In this document: positions 1 through 8,775 of the stretch, one piece after another
How positions within the stretch are numbered: position 1 is the first letter of the stretch
Layout of the letters: every line of letters starts with the position of its first letter
NCBI GenBank assembly: GCA_003134375.1
Contig: PLAY01000197.1
Location: forward strand, 1 to 39,112
From: Limisphaerales bacterium
GTDB lineage: Bacteria > Verrucomicrobiota > Verrucomicrobiia > Limisphaerales > UBA11358
Reading direction: 5' to 3'
Length of the DNA stretch: 39,112 nucleotides
Notes under the pieces: model-generated
Told to the model about the DNA's origin: nothing
What the model saw: the letters and a program-made list of their open reading frames with translations, nothing else
Databases searched by the model: none
Translations under genes and position numbers: made by a program

Positions 1-40
1 ATTTCGAGTCAGGTGCCTTCAACCACTCAGCCACCCTTCC
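1..40 (-). tRNA. tRNA-Ser(CGA), 5' part only
   Basis: Read on the minus strand, this is the 5' half of a serine tRNA: acceptor strand GGAAGGG, then TG, a D-arm beginning GCTGAGTGG, and an anticodon stem starting CCTGA with loop CTCGAAA, which gives anticodon CGA. The window edge cuts the gene inside the anticodon arm, so the long variable arm expected of tRNA-Ser cannot be checked. Confidence 0.85.
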
Positions 41-249
41 GCACAAATGCTCTGAAGACTCGATGCGCTGCGTTTCTGACAAATATATTGTGCGTGCGTT
101 TGCATCGGGAGCAAGCTCATTCGCAACGCCGACCGGCGGCGCGCCTGCGACAGCCGGGGGTTGGACGCCTGTCGAATTGACTTGCCGTTCACTTTAACTC
201 TCCCAAAATAGAGGACATTCGCAACGTGCGGTTTGCTTGACAGACTCAA

Positions 250-324
250 GCCAATGTAGCTCAGCGGTAGAGCAACGGTTTCGTAAACCGTCGGTCGCCG
301 GTTCAATCCCGGCCATTGGCTCCA
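250..324 (+). tRNA. tRNA-Thr(CGU) with encoded CCA
   Basis: A complete cloverleaf can be drawn. The acceptor GCCAATG pairs with CATTGGC. The D-arm is GCTC/GAGC. The anticodon stem ACGGT/ACCGT closes loop TTCGTAA, which gives anticodon CGT for ACG codons. The T-arm is GCCGG/CCGGC around TTCAATC. Discriminator T is followed by encoded CCA. The last 24 bases plus two more are repeated about 8.4 kb downstream, so the gene appears to be an integration target that kept its function because the incoming element restored the 3' end. Confidence 0.95.
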
Positions 325-326
325 TT
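301..326 (+). repeat. attL-like copy, 3' end of tRNA-Thr
   Basis: Left copy of the 26-bp direct repeat, starting GTTCAATCCCGGCCATTGGC and running two bases past the CCA. It is part of the functional tRNA-Thr gene. Confidence 0.7.
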
Positions 327-333
327 CTTGTTC

Positions 334-3297
334 TTAAGGTGTGGATAGCACCACACGGTAGAACCGTTGTGAATTGGAACCGATAACATCTGATGTTGTC
401 GTCACGGCACTGTTGGCGAGGATCGGGCTACCGAGATTGACCCAGTTTGTGGAAGCCAAATTGGTAACGGATTGCAGTTGATAAGTCTGTCCGGCGACCG
501 TGCTCCAAGCGAGAGCGATCGTGCCATTCGGCAGCAGGGTCGGGGCGCTAAAGGCTGGAGTTGGCACCAGCGAAGGCACCGTGAGCCGGAAAATGACGCC
601 GTAGTCCATCGGGCCGCCATTTTGCGTGGTGCCGTACAAATTGTCGTCCGTGCCCTCCACCAATGCCGCCTGGGGATTCGCGCCATTGGTTCCGTTAAAC
701 GAAATCAAGGTCGTCAGAGCACCATTGGTGGTGATTTGGAACACCGTGCCGTCATTGTACGTACCACCATACGCCGTCGTGCCATACAAATTCCCGTCGC
801 TGGCCTGGATCAGTCCGGCAGAGGGAAAGCTTCCATCGCTGCCGCCAGCGAATGAGTGAAGGGTGGTGAGTATGCCATTGGTGGTAATTTTGAAGACCGT
901 GCCGTTGCCGAGCTGGCCGTCATCGCCGGTGGTTCCGTAGAAATTGCCGTCGGCAGCCTGGATCACTCCCGCGTAAGGGAACCCCCCATCAGAGCTGCCA
1001 TAGAACGAGTAAAGGGTGGTGAAGGTGCCGTTGGTGGTGATTTTAAACACGGTTCCGCTGCTGCTGGTGCCGCCCTCCGAGGTGGTGCCATAGAGACTGC
1101 CATCAACGCCTTGCACCAACGTTGCTTCAGGAGAACCGCCATCGGCACCCCCGGTAAATGAATACAGGTTGCTCACGGAGCCGTCGGGAGTGATTTTAAA
1201 TACCGTCCCCCAGCCATTGGAGATGCCCCCCTCAAGGGTGGTGCCGTAGAAACTGCCATCAACGCCTTGCATCAGCTCCGCATAGGGAAAACTGCCATCG
1301 GCCACCCCCGTGAATGAATGAAGGGCGCCAAATGTGCCGCCGGAAGTGATGTTGAAGATGGTTCCCCAGTCGCCAGTGCCCCCCACCGAGGCCGTGCCGT
1401 ACAAATTGCCATCCGCTCCCTGCACCAGCCCGGCCATCGGATAGGCGCCGTCGCCGTCGCCGGTAAAGGCGTAAAGAGTGGCGGGCGTGCCGTTGGTGGT
1501 CAACTGGAAGATGGTGCCATAACCATTGGTGCCGCCATTTTGGGTCGTGCCGTAGAAAATGCCATTGGTGTCCTGCACCAGCGCGTTGGGGTTGGCGCCG
1601 TCCGGGCCGCCGGCGAACGAGTACAGGTTGGTCAGCGTGATTTTCAACAGCGTCAGTACGGCGCCCGCGCTCGACACCCATCCCAGGGAATTGCTGACAA
1701 TCACCGAATACGTTCCGGCGTTGACTGAAGAGGCGTTGGCAATGGTCAGGATGGTGGTGGCGGTGCCGATGATATTGGCGCTGTCCGTGAGATTGTTTCC
1801 ATTGAGCTGCCATTGATAGAACAGCGGAAAGTTTCCAACCGCCCCCACTCGGAATGTCGCGGTTGCTCCTGACAGGACGGTCTGGTTTGTCGGCTGCAGG
1901 GTGATGACCGGGACAGAGGAGGTCACGGTCAACAGCGCGGGAGTGCTCGTGACCGACCCAAAACTGTTGCTCACGATCACGGAGTAAAGCCCGGCATTGG
2001 CGGCGGTGACATTGGCCAAGGTCAATACCCGGGTGCTGCTGCCGGAGAGATTGCCGGCGGCGGCCAGGTTGGTGCCGTAATCCTGCCACTGATAAGTCAG
2101 CGGGAAACTGCCCAAAGTGGCGACGCTAAGATTCACCGTCTGGCCGAGAAACGCCGTCTGGGACTTGGGCTGGCGAGTGATTTGCAGCGGTTGGTTGGTA
2201 ATCGTCAGTACATAGGTCTCCCCATAGCCGTTGGCACCACCGGTTGTCGTGCCGTACAAATTGCCATTCGTGCCTTGCACCGGCGCGGCCATAGGATAGC
2301 CCGTAGTACCGGGGAACGCGCCCAGCGTGGTGAACGTGCCATCGGAGGTGATGGAGAATACTGTTCCATCCCCGCTCGCACCGCCGTCTTCGGTCGTTCC
2401 ATAAAGATTGCCGTCCAAGCCCAGCGTTAGTCCGCCGTAAGGATAGGCACCGTTCGAGTAGTTAAACGAAAGCAGGTTCGTGAGCACGCCGTCCGGGGTC
2501 ATTTTGAAAACACTGCCATACCCCGAAGTTCCGCCATCGCTCGTGGTACCGTAAAAATTCCCGTCCGTGTCCTGAACCAGCCCACCCAACCTAAACCCGC
2601 CGCTGTCCTGAAACGAAACCAATGTCACCAGGGCGCCATTGGGAGTCATCCGGAAAATCGTGCCTTGACCGTAGGCACCGCCCGCGGAAGTGATGCCGTA
2701 CAAGTTGCCATCGGCGCCCTGAACCAGACCGGCATAAGGGGTGCCGCCATTTGCTAGGTTGAATGAAACGAGATTGGTGATCACGCCGACAGGAGTCATT
2801 CTGAAAACGTTGCCATCTCCAGAAGCTCCTCCGTAGGCGGTAGTGCCGTAAAAGTTGCCGTCCTGGCCTTGAACCAGCGCGCCCGTCGGCTCGCTGCCGT
2901 TAAGGCCATTGAAGGAGGCCAGCGTTGACAGCGCGCCGCTGGTTGTCATCCGAAATACGGTGCCGTAAGCCGTGGTGCCGTACAAATTACCATCACCGCC
3001 CAATGTCAAACCTCCGAAAGGATAGCCGCCATTACCGCCGTTGAAGGAAACAGGGAAGGTAACCGTCCCGTTCGGGGTCATCCGGAACACCGTGCCGATC
3101 CCGGACGCCCCGCCTAGTTCCGTGGTCCCATAGAAGTTGCCATCTCTGGCCTGCACGAGCGGCCAGTAAGGATATTCGCCCGAGGCGGTGCTACTGGTGA
3201 ACGAATAGAGCTGGGACAAGGTGAGCGTCGCGTGCGCGGGGAGCAACGCGAGCCAACAAATCGCAACCGCCAATGTTAAGAATCGAATCAGTTTCAT
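334..3297 (-). CDS. Secreted GloVer tandem-repeat protein with two Ig-like domains
   Basis: 987 residues with a clear signal peptide (about residues 1-23, ending PAHA). Residues 28-367 and about 552-905 each hold seven copies of a roughly 50-residue repeat built on GLVQGxDGNxYGTT, GG and GTVFxMTxxG. This is the GloVer repeat seen in Gloeobacter and Verrucomicrobia. Two Ig-like domains lie between the arrays (about 371-459 and 463-551), each with the YQWQ strand and the AGxYSVIVSNSxG end typical of the family. The last 80 residues are a beta-rich tail ending QRFYRVVLSTP that resembles the tail of the upstream GH2 protein. Seven repeats per array suggests two seven-bladed propellers, which is an inference. 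No catalytic motif is seen; a surface or binding role is likely. It lies 40 bp downstream of the GH2 gene on the same strand, so the two are probably co-transcribed. Confidence 0.85.
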   Translation of the reverse strand: MKLIRFLTLAVAICWLALLPAHATLTLSQLYSFTSSTASGEYPYWPLVQARDGNFYGTTELGGASGIGTVFRMTPNGTVTFPVSFNGGNGGYPFGGLTLGGDGNLYGTTAYGTVFRMTTSGALSTLASFNGLNGSEPTGALVQGQDGNFYGTTAYGGASGDGNVFRMTPVGVITNLVSFNLANGGTPYAGLVQGADGNLYGITSAGGAYGQGTIFRMTPNGALVTLVSFQDSGGFRLGGLVQDTDGNFYGTTSDGGTSGYGSVFKMTPDGVLTNLLSFNYSNGAYPYGGLTLGLDGNLYGTTEDGGASGDGTVFSITSDGTFTTLGAFPGTTGYPMAAPVQGTNGNLYGTTTGGANGYGETYVLTITNQPLQITRQPKSQTAFLGQTVNLSVATLGSFPLTYQWQDYGTNLAAAGNLSGSSTRVLTLANVTAANAGLYSVIVSNSFGSVTSTPALLTVTSSVPVITLQPTNQTVLSGATATFRVGAVGNFPLFYQWQLNGNNLTDSANIIGTATTILTIANASSVNAGTYSVIVSNSLGWVSSAGAVLTLLKITLTNLYSFAGGPDGANPNALVQDTNGIFYGTTQNGGTNGYGTIFQLTTNGTPATLYAFTGDGDGAYPMAGLVQGADGNLYGTASVGGTGDWGTIFNITSGGTFGALHSFTGVADGSFPYAELMQGVDGSFYGTTLEGGISNGWGTVFKITPDGSVSNLYSFTGGADGGSPEATLVQGVDGSLYGTTSEGGTSSSGTVFKITTNGTFTTLYSFYGSSDGGFPYAGVIQAADGNFYGTTGDDGQLGNGTVFKITTNGILTTLHSFAGGSDGSFPSAGLIQASDGNLYGTTAYGGTYNDGTVFQITTNGALTTLISFNGTNGANPQAALVEGTDDNLYGTTQNGGPMDYGVIFRLTVPSLVPTPAFSAPTLLPNGTIALAWSTVAGQTYQLQSVTNLASTNWVNLGSPILANSAVTTTSDVIGSNSQRFYRVVLSTP

Positions 3298-3337
3298 GGT
3301 TTTCCTTTTTGCTGCTATCTTGGGTGTCCCGTTGATG

Positions 3338-6300
3338 TTACGGCAGCGGCGGGCCGACCTTGATGCGATAGAATTGCACGGGCAAGGTCAGCGCATTGGT
3401 GTCCGTCCATTGGAAGGACATCGGTGGTGAGTTGGTGATGAAGAGCATGTTCCAGTTCACCAGGTTCGAGGACGCCTGCACCGCGTAATCGGGTCCAAGA
3501 ATGCTGTTCGTCACGCGCAGTGTGAATTGGCCGTTGTTCCAGCCGGCCGGTCGCACCGTCGGCAACGCCAGAGGATTGACGGTGATCGTGAAACTTCGCG
3601 TCGCGCTTAAACTGGGGCTGCCGTTATCCGTTACTTTCAGCGTGACCGGGTTGACGCTATTTGCGTTTGTCACCACCGGCCGCCAATTGAAGGTGGCGTT
3701 GGTGTTGTTGATTTGGGCAAGCGTGGCATTGGCCGGGCCGTTCAACAGGCTGAAGGTCAAGTTCTGAGGCGGTGAATCGGTATCGGTGGCGGTCGCGGTG
3801 AGAGCCACCGTCTGGCCCACATTGACCGTCTGGTTCGTTATCGGCGCCAGCGTTGGCGCGGTATTGTTGATGATGGACGAGATATACACGTTGTCGAAAA
3901 CCGCAGTACACAGCACTCCGGCGTTATGCGAGCACACGACCAGGCCCATATAGACGGTGGGGGCCATGTCGATGGTGAGCGGGTTGTCAAGCTCGGTCCA
4001 AGTGATGCCGTCCGGTGACAGGTAAGCCTGGAAAACGTTGTTGGTGCGTGTCAGTCGCACCCAATAGGGCGCGGTGTAGGTCTCGTAGATCCCATCGGTA
4101 TAGGAACTGGAGCCAGTGTCGACCCCGGTGGTGGTCCGCCAAATGAATTCGATTCCCTTTGCACTCGATGCCTCAACGTCCATGAGCGCAAGTTTGGATG
4201 TCGCGGTGAGGGTTTCCCGGATCATCACGCCGCCCTTGGCGTTGGCGGAAGTGTTTTGCACGCTGACGACGCGGGCGCGGATTTCGCCGTCGCCATTCAT
4301 CGGGACATAAACGAACTGGAAGGCGTCGGTGGCATACCAGATGTCGGCGCCGGAACCCGAAATGGTAAACGGCCCGCCACAGGACGAAGGACTGCCCGCC
4401 GCGCCCACCGAGCCGATGTCCCTGCTCGTGAAAGGAGTCGCCAGATACGGCACCGTGACGCTAACTTGCGGGCACGGCACGCTTTCCACACCCCCAGCCG
4501 TCATCGTGACGATATAATAATAAGTTTGGCAGGGACCGACGTTGGTGTCGGTGTAGGCGGTGGTGACCAGATTGCTGGCGATGGTGGTGTAAGGGCCGCC
4601 GCTGACAAGGGAACGTTTCAGGTTGTAACCAGTCACTCCGGCGTGCGCGTTCCAATGCAACTGCACTTGAGAATTGACGGCGGTGGCGGTCAAACCAGTG
4701 ACGAAGGCCGTCGGCGTCGCGCTCGTCTGGCTGGAATTGGCGCTTTCACCGGTGATGTTCACAGCCGACACCTTGAAATAATAAAGTGTGCCGTTCACCA
4801 GACCGGTGACGACGAAGTTGGTGGCGACTACATTCGCCACGTTCGTATAAGAGCCGCCGCTGGTCGTTGAGAGTTTAACGTTGTAACTGGTCGCTCCGGG
4901 GGAAACCGTCCAACTCAACGACACTTGTGTATCGCCTCCTATGGCCGCGAGGCCTGTCGGGGCGGTCGGCACGGGCGGAAAGTGGGCCGTTGCGCTCACC
5001 TCAAGGGAGTTTACACTCTCCCCATTCGTGTTCACGGCGGTCACCACATAGTAATAGGCGACCAGATTGCTGACTGTAGTGTCCCTGAAACCGGTGCCGC
5101 CGGTGTTCGGGGCAATCACGGTATAAGACCCGCCGCTGGTGGTGGCCCGCTTCACATTGTAGGTAAACGCACCGGGCACCATGTCCCAACTGATCGTCAC
5201 CGGCCCATCGGTGCCTGCGACGGCGGCCACTCCCGTGGGAGCGGCTGGCGGCGGCAGGGTGGCGGCTTCCGTGATGGTGATATTGGTCGAGGTCAAACCG
5301 GTTGAAATCGCGGTCAGAGTGATGGAACCGGGCTGGTTGGTGGATTGGACGATGACTTCGGCCAGTCCATTGAACACCATGCGCTGGCTGGCATTGTCCG
5401 CTTCATGCGAACTGGGATTGCCGTTGCCCACGCCAATGATGGCGCCGCCGCCGCTTATGGAAAAGCTGATGTTGTTGGTTGCCGTCGGCACCACGTTGCC
5501 TTGCGTATCCAGCACTTCCACCGTCACAACCGAAACATCCCGGCCATCCGCCAGAATGGTGCTGCGATCCGGCAGCAGGGCGATCTGGGCAGCGGGTCCG
5601 GTAGTTGTGATCGTGTTGGTCAGCACGGCCACACCGTTGTTGTAGCCGATGGCCTGGAGTGTTCCCGGCGCGTAGGACACATTGTCCCATTCGACGTGGC
5701 CTTGAACATTGAGCGTTTGCTGTCCCAAACTGACACCATTGACGAACAATTCCACCACCTGACAATTGCCATAGGCCCAGACGTTGATATTCTGGCCCGT
5801 CGTCCAATTCCAATGCGGAAACACATGCAACACGGGCTTGAGCGTCCAGTTGGCTTGATAATAGTAGAATAAGTCCTTCGGGAAACCACAGGTGTCCATG
5901 CTGCCGAAGTGCGAACTGATGCACGGCCAGTTGTAAGGCGTCGGCTCACCGCGATAATCAAAACCGGTCCAATCGAATCCTCCGGACGACCAAGGACGAG
6001 CAGAGTAATACTGCCACCAGGCTTCCGCCGTCTCACCCCAAGTCACCGGGTTGGGCAAACCTGAGGTCGTGATGATGTCATACGAGGCCACATAACCGTT
6101 GACGGTGTCATTGGTATAGATGCCGCGCGTGGTCACGGTGGTGCCCACTTCCGTGCCGATGATGGGCGAGTTCGGGTTGCTGGAGTGGTAGGAGTCCAGG
6201 TCACCCGGGATGTTGTAGTTGAGACCCTTCACGTCCAGCACGTACGCAAAGGTAATCCCCGATAATGAGCCATTGAGGGCCGCAGTGCACAACCGCGTGG

Positions 6301-7765
6301 AATCCAATGAATGCACCAGGTTCTGCATCGCTTGTATGACGCCCGGACCGGATGAACTGCCCTGCATGGTCCATTCTTCATTGCACAGCGACCAGCAAAA
6401 TACACTGGGATGATTCCGGTCGCGCAGGACCATGCGTTGGAGCTGGCCCAATGATTCCGGGTCCGAACCCATGCGCCGCGTTTCGTCCAGCACCAACATG
6501 CCCAACTGATCGCAGGCTTCAAGCAGTTCCTCCGTCGGCGCGTTGTGCGAGGTGCGGTAGGCGTTGCACCCCATCTCCTTCAATTTCTCGACCCGGAAGT
6601 ATTGCAGCCGGTCCGGCAGCGCCGAACCCACCCCCGCGTGGTCCTGATGGTTGCATATACCCTGGATTTCCACATGCTGCCCGTTGATGAACACCCCGTT
6701 GGTCGGATCGAATTGCACCGTGCGGATCCCGAATGGCGTGGTGTAAACGTCCGCCGCCGTACTTTGGTTGGTCACAGTGGAAACCAGATTGTAAAGGTAC
6801 GGCGCGTCGGGTGACCATAGATTGGCCGCCATGCTCACAGCCTGCGTCACCACCAGGTCCTGGCCCGCCGGCACGCTGATGATTGAGGTGAGGTTCGTAA
6901 CCGCGTTGTTGTTCGCGTCGAGAATTGTTGACGTCAGACTGCCGGTCGCGGTCGAACCGCTTTGATTGGTGACGTCGGTCTGAACCGTGATGGTGGCGTT
7001 GGAACCCACCAGTGAAGTGGTCGCGACATAAGTTCCCCAGTGATCCACATGCACCGGATCGGTTTTCTCCAGCCACACGTGACGATAAATGCCGGCCCCC
7101 TCGTAAAACCAGCCTTCAAACTGGCTGGCATCCACCCGCACCACCAGCACGTTGGCCCCCCCGGCGATCATGTTGCTCGTCACGTCAAAGGATATGGGCG
7201 CGTACCCGCTGACGTCCCGCCCGATGCACCGCCCGTTTAACCAGATCAAGGCGTTCCGATAAATTCCGTCAAATTCCAGCCACATCGTCTTGCCGGCATC
7301 GCCCGCCGGCAGGGTGAACGTGTGGCGATACCACGCAATCGTGTTCGCGCTGGTCCCTCCGCTGATCCCGGCCTTGTATCCGTGATTCTGAGCTGCGCTC
7401 GAATCGAACGGCAGCCCCACCACCCAATCATGCGGCAGATTGATTTGCTGCCAGCCGCTGTCATTGTAATTGGTTTGTACATACGAAACGTTTTCCCCGG
7501 CGTGGGTCGCCACCGGATCGGGTCGTGACGCCTCCAGCGTGACTTCTGCAGTAGGGTCTTGCAGCTTGGTCAAGTCGTCGATCTCCGGATAACTCGTTAC
7601 AGCGGTGGTCACGTCTGCCGGATCACCCAACTGAAAGGTCCAGCCCGCGTCCAACAAGTCCCGCTCGCGGGCGGCGGCAGGGGACAGCGACAGACCGCTC
7701 AACAGGCCAAGAATACCTGCAGCCCGGACAATGTTTGAAATGATAGGGCAGGATAAAGTTTTCAT
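3338..7765 (-). CDS. Secreted GH2 beta-galactosidase-like glycoside hydrolase with Fn3 domains
   Basis: 1475 residues from the ATG before MKTLSCP, chosen because a signal peptide (hydrophobic stretch ending SPAAA) begins there; an in-frame start lies 23 codons upstream. The N-terminal half follows the GH2 plan: sugar-binding jelly roll with NLPHDW and WYRHTF, an Ig-like domain, then a TIM barrel. The WSLCNEEW segment places the acid/base Glu near residue 463, and IIGTEVG places the nucleophile Glu near 539. A DUF4982-like and an invasin-like domain follow (about 640-835), then three Fn3 domains (about 840-1105), a lectin-like beta-sandwich (about 1110-1320), an Ig/cadherin-like domain, and the C-terminal tail with YAVQASSNLVNW and QFYRIK. 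The family hydrolyses beta-linked galactosides or related glycans; the substrate cannot be told from sequence. It is first in the island transcription unit. Confidence 0.88.
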   Translation of the reverse strand: MKTLSCPIISNIVRAAGILGLLSGLSLSPAAARERDLLDAGWTFQLGDPADVTTAVTSYPEIDDLTKLQDPTAEVTLEASRPDPVATHAGENVSYVQTNYNDSGWQQINLPHDWVVGLPFDSSAAQNHGYKAGISGGTSANTIAWYRHTFTLPAGDAGKTMWLEFDGIYRNALIWLNGRCIGRDVSGYAPISFDVTSNMIAGGANVLVVRVDASQFEGWFYEGAGIYRHVWLEKTDPVHVDHWGTYVATTSLVGSNATITVQTDVTNQSGSTATGSLTSTILDANNNAVTNLTSIISVPAGQDLVVTQAVSMAANLWSPDAPYLYNLVSTVTNQSTAADVYTTPFGIRTVQFDPTNGVFINGQHVEIQGICNHQDHAGVGSALPDRLQYFRVEKLKEMGCNAYRTSHNAPTEELLEACDQLGMLVLDETRRMGSDPESLGQLQRMVLRDRNHPSVFCWSLCNEEWTMQGSSSGPGVIQAMQNLVHSLDSTRLCTAALNGSLSGITFAYVLDVKGLNYNIPGDLDSYHSSNPNSPIIGTEVGTTVTTRGIYTNDTVNGYVASYDIITTSGLPNPVTWGETAEAWWQYYSARPWSSGGFDWTGFDYRGEPTPYNWPCISSHFGSMDTCGFPKDLFYYYQANWTLKPVLHVFPHWNWTTGQNINVWAYGNCQVVELFVNGVSLGQQTLNVQGHVEWDNVSYAPGTLQAIGYNNGVAVLTNTITTTGPAAQIALLPDRSTILADGRDVSVVTVEVLDTQGNVVPTATNNISFSISGGGAIIGVGNGNPSSHEADNASQRMVFNGLAEVIVQSTNQPGSITLTAISTGLTSTNITITEAATLPPPAAPTGVAAVAGTDGPVTISWDMVPGAFTYNVKRATTSGGSYTVIAPNTGGTGFRDTTVSNLVAYYYVVTAVNTNGESVNSLEVSATAHFPPVPTAPTGLAAIGGDTQVSLSWTVSPGATSYNVKLSTTSGGSYTNVANVVATNFVVTGLVNGTLYYFKVSAVNITGESANSSQTSATPTAFVTGLTATAVNSQVQLHWNAHAGVTGYNLKRSLVSGGPYTTIASNLVTTAYTDTNVGPCQTYYYIVTMTAGGVESVPCPQVSVTVPYLATPFTSRDIGSVGAAGSPSSCGGPFTISGSGADIWYATDAFQFVYVPMNGDGEIRARVVSVQNTSANAKGGVMIRETLTATSKLALMDVEASSAKGIEFIWRTTTGVDTGSSSYTDGIYETYTAPYWVRLTRTNNVFQAYLSPDGITWTELDNPLTIDMAPTVYMGLVVCSHNAGVLCTAVFDNVYISSIINNTAPTLAPITNQTVNVGQTVALTATATDTDSPPQNLTFSLLNGPANATLAQINNTNATFNWRPVVTNANSVNPVTLKVTDNGSPSLSATRSFTITVNPLALPTVRPAGWNNGQFTLRVTNSILGPDYAVQASSNLVNWNMLFITNSPPMSFQWTDTNALTLPVQFYRIKVGPPLP

Positions 7766-7846
7766 TGGTTTTACTTCCAGGTCATCATGCATGATTTCAC
7801 TTGTATATGTCCGCCGACCAACACTAAGAAACAAAAAAAATTATTT

Positions 7847-7877
7847 TTTATACGCTCGAGCACCAGCATTCCGGCAA
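7847..7877 (-). promoter_or_regulatory. Candidate sigma70-type promoter of the GH2-GloVer unit
   Basis: On the minus strand a -35-like TTGCCG is followed after 19 bp by TATAAA, about 75 nt upstream of the GH2 start. The spacing is longer than the usual 17 bp. Further upstream, CGCTCAT occurs twice with a 12-bp period on the plus strand (7920-7926 and 7932-7938), next to a GAGCGCTC palindrome, which could be an activator site. This is pattern reading only. Confidence 0.35.
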
Positions 7878-8700
7878 CCGTAGCAACGCACCGCTGGTTG
7901 ACGGCAAATTTGCACCGAGCGCTCATAAAACCGCTCATACTGGATAAACCGCATTATATTGACAGTGGACCATTCATATCGTTTTGCTCCGACATGAGTG
8001 GTCTCCACCTTTAAATAAGGAAAAACAGACGGAAGGTTACAAACAAACTGCCCATCAACCGGAATTTCCTTGTTCGTTGCATAGAATTTGCTTTTGTGAT
8101 TGATAACATCGATTCCCGACCATGAGCATATTCATTGGAATCCGCGGGATTTGAAAAAATATTATCACTTATCATATTTGAAATGCCAAGCTGGATTTTC
8201 TTATAAGTGTTTTTCCTGGCGCAAGTAAGACAACTGAACCGCCGGCGTGACGACCAGAAATTCGCGGGTCAGGAGGTGAAACCAGGGAAACTTTGGAACA
8301 TCATGATCCGCAAGAAGCCGCCGCCCAGTTGCGCTGTTTTTGACTGATTTCACAATCTCTTCAATTTGAGCCAAGAGCCACCGGTCAATCTTGGTCGGTT
8401 GGAAAATCATAAACTGTTCTTTCTTTGATATTGACTGGTACAACATTACAACACCATCTGACAAAGCAGTTTTGCAAACCTCACGCCACTTGATCAAAAA
8501 AGCCATTGAATTTCCCGCGCCTCGGCTTTGTTACCTCCAGTAAACGGCTGCTGAAGGGGCAGTGAGGAGAGAGTGACGGTGTTCGTGCCATCCGCGCACG
8601 AGTTGTCTTGCAACCAGGCGAACTCTTTGATGTTGTTGGCGTTGCTGAGAACGAGATGGGAGCAAGGGACTTGCGTCAAAAATGAGGGGTCAATCGGGAC
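7878..8700. other. AT-rich right end of the island, mostly non-coding
   Basis: This stretch is visibly richer in A/T than the surrounding DNA and holds no recognisable gene. The only open frames are a 101-codon minus-strand frame, listed separately, and a minus-strand frame of about 80 codons at 8494-8739 that starts inside the repeated tRNA end. It gives no sign of integrase motifs (no R...HxxR...Y pattern). It may be decayed island DNA. Confidence 0.5.
8201..8506 (-). CDS. Hypothetical small protein, possibly not real
   Basis: A 101-codon frame whose product I do not recognise. It is mixed in charge, with an amphipathic stretch (DRWLLAQIEEIVKSV) and an aromatic segment (PKFPWFHLLTREF). An internal ATG before LYQSISKK could be the true start. 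There is no clear ribosome-binding site and no conserved neighbour. It lies in the AT-rich end of the putative island and could be a remnant. Confidence 0.25.
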   Translation of the reverse strand: MAFLIKWREVCKTALSDGVVMLYQSISKKEQFMIFQPTKIDRWLLAQIEEIVKSVKNSATGRRLLADHDVPKFPWFHLLTREFLVVTPAVQLSYLRQEKHL

Positions 8701-8726
8701 GTTCAATCCCGGCCATTGGCTCCATT
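8701..8726 (+). repeat. attR-like copy of the tRNA-Thr 3' end
   Basis: Right copy of the 26-bp repeat. Only the T-loop, T-stem 3' strand, acceptor 3' strand and CCA are present, so it is not a functional tRNA. Upstream of it the sequence shows no D-arm or anticodon arm. It would be the original 3' end of the tRNA gene, displaced by insertion. Confidence 0.7.
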
Positions 8727-8775
8727 TTCGCAACGCCACTCGACAAAATCCCCCACGCGCGGCATCCTGCCGACG

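Larger units (their letters stand above)
301..8726. mobile_element. Putative genomic island integrated at the 3' end of tRNA-Thr
   Basis: The segment is bounded by two identical 26-bp direct repeats covering the T-arm and acceptor 3' strand of tRNA-Thr. Identity stops abruptly on both sides. This matches the attL/attR arrangement left by tyrosine-recombinase elements that insert in tRNA genes. The cargo is two large secreted proteins on one strand and an AT-rich right end. No integrase, excisionase or conjugation gene is recognisable, so the insert would be a non-autonomous or decayed island. A chance partial tRNA duplication is the alternative explanation. Confidence 0.6.

Noticed and set aside
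8494..8739. 81-codon minus-strand frame starting in the repeated tRNA end
   Set aside because: The start lies inside the att-like repeat, there is no ribosome-binding site, and the product matches nothing I recognise. It is probably a chance open frame across the island boundary.
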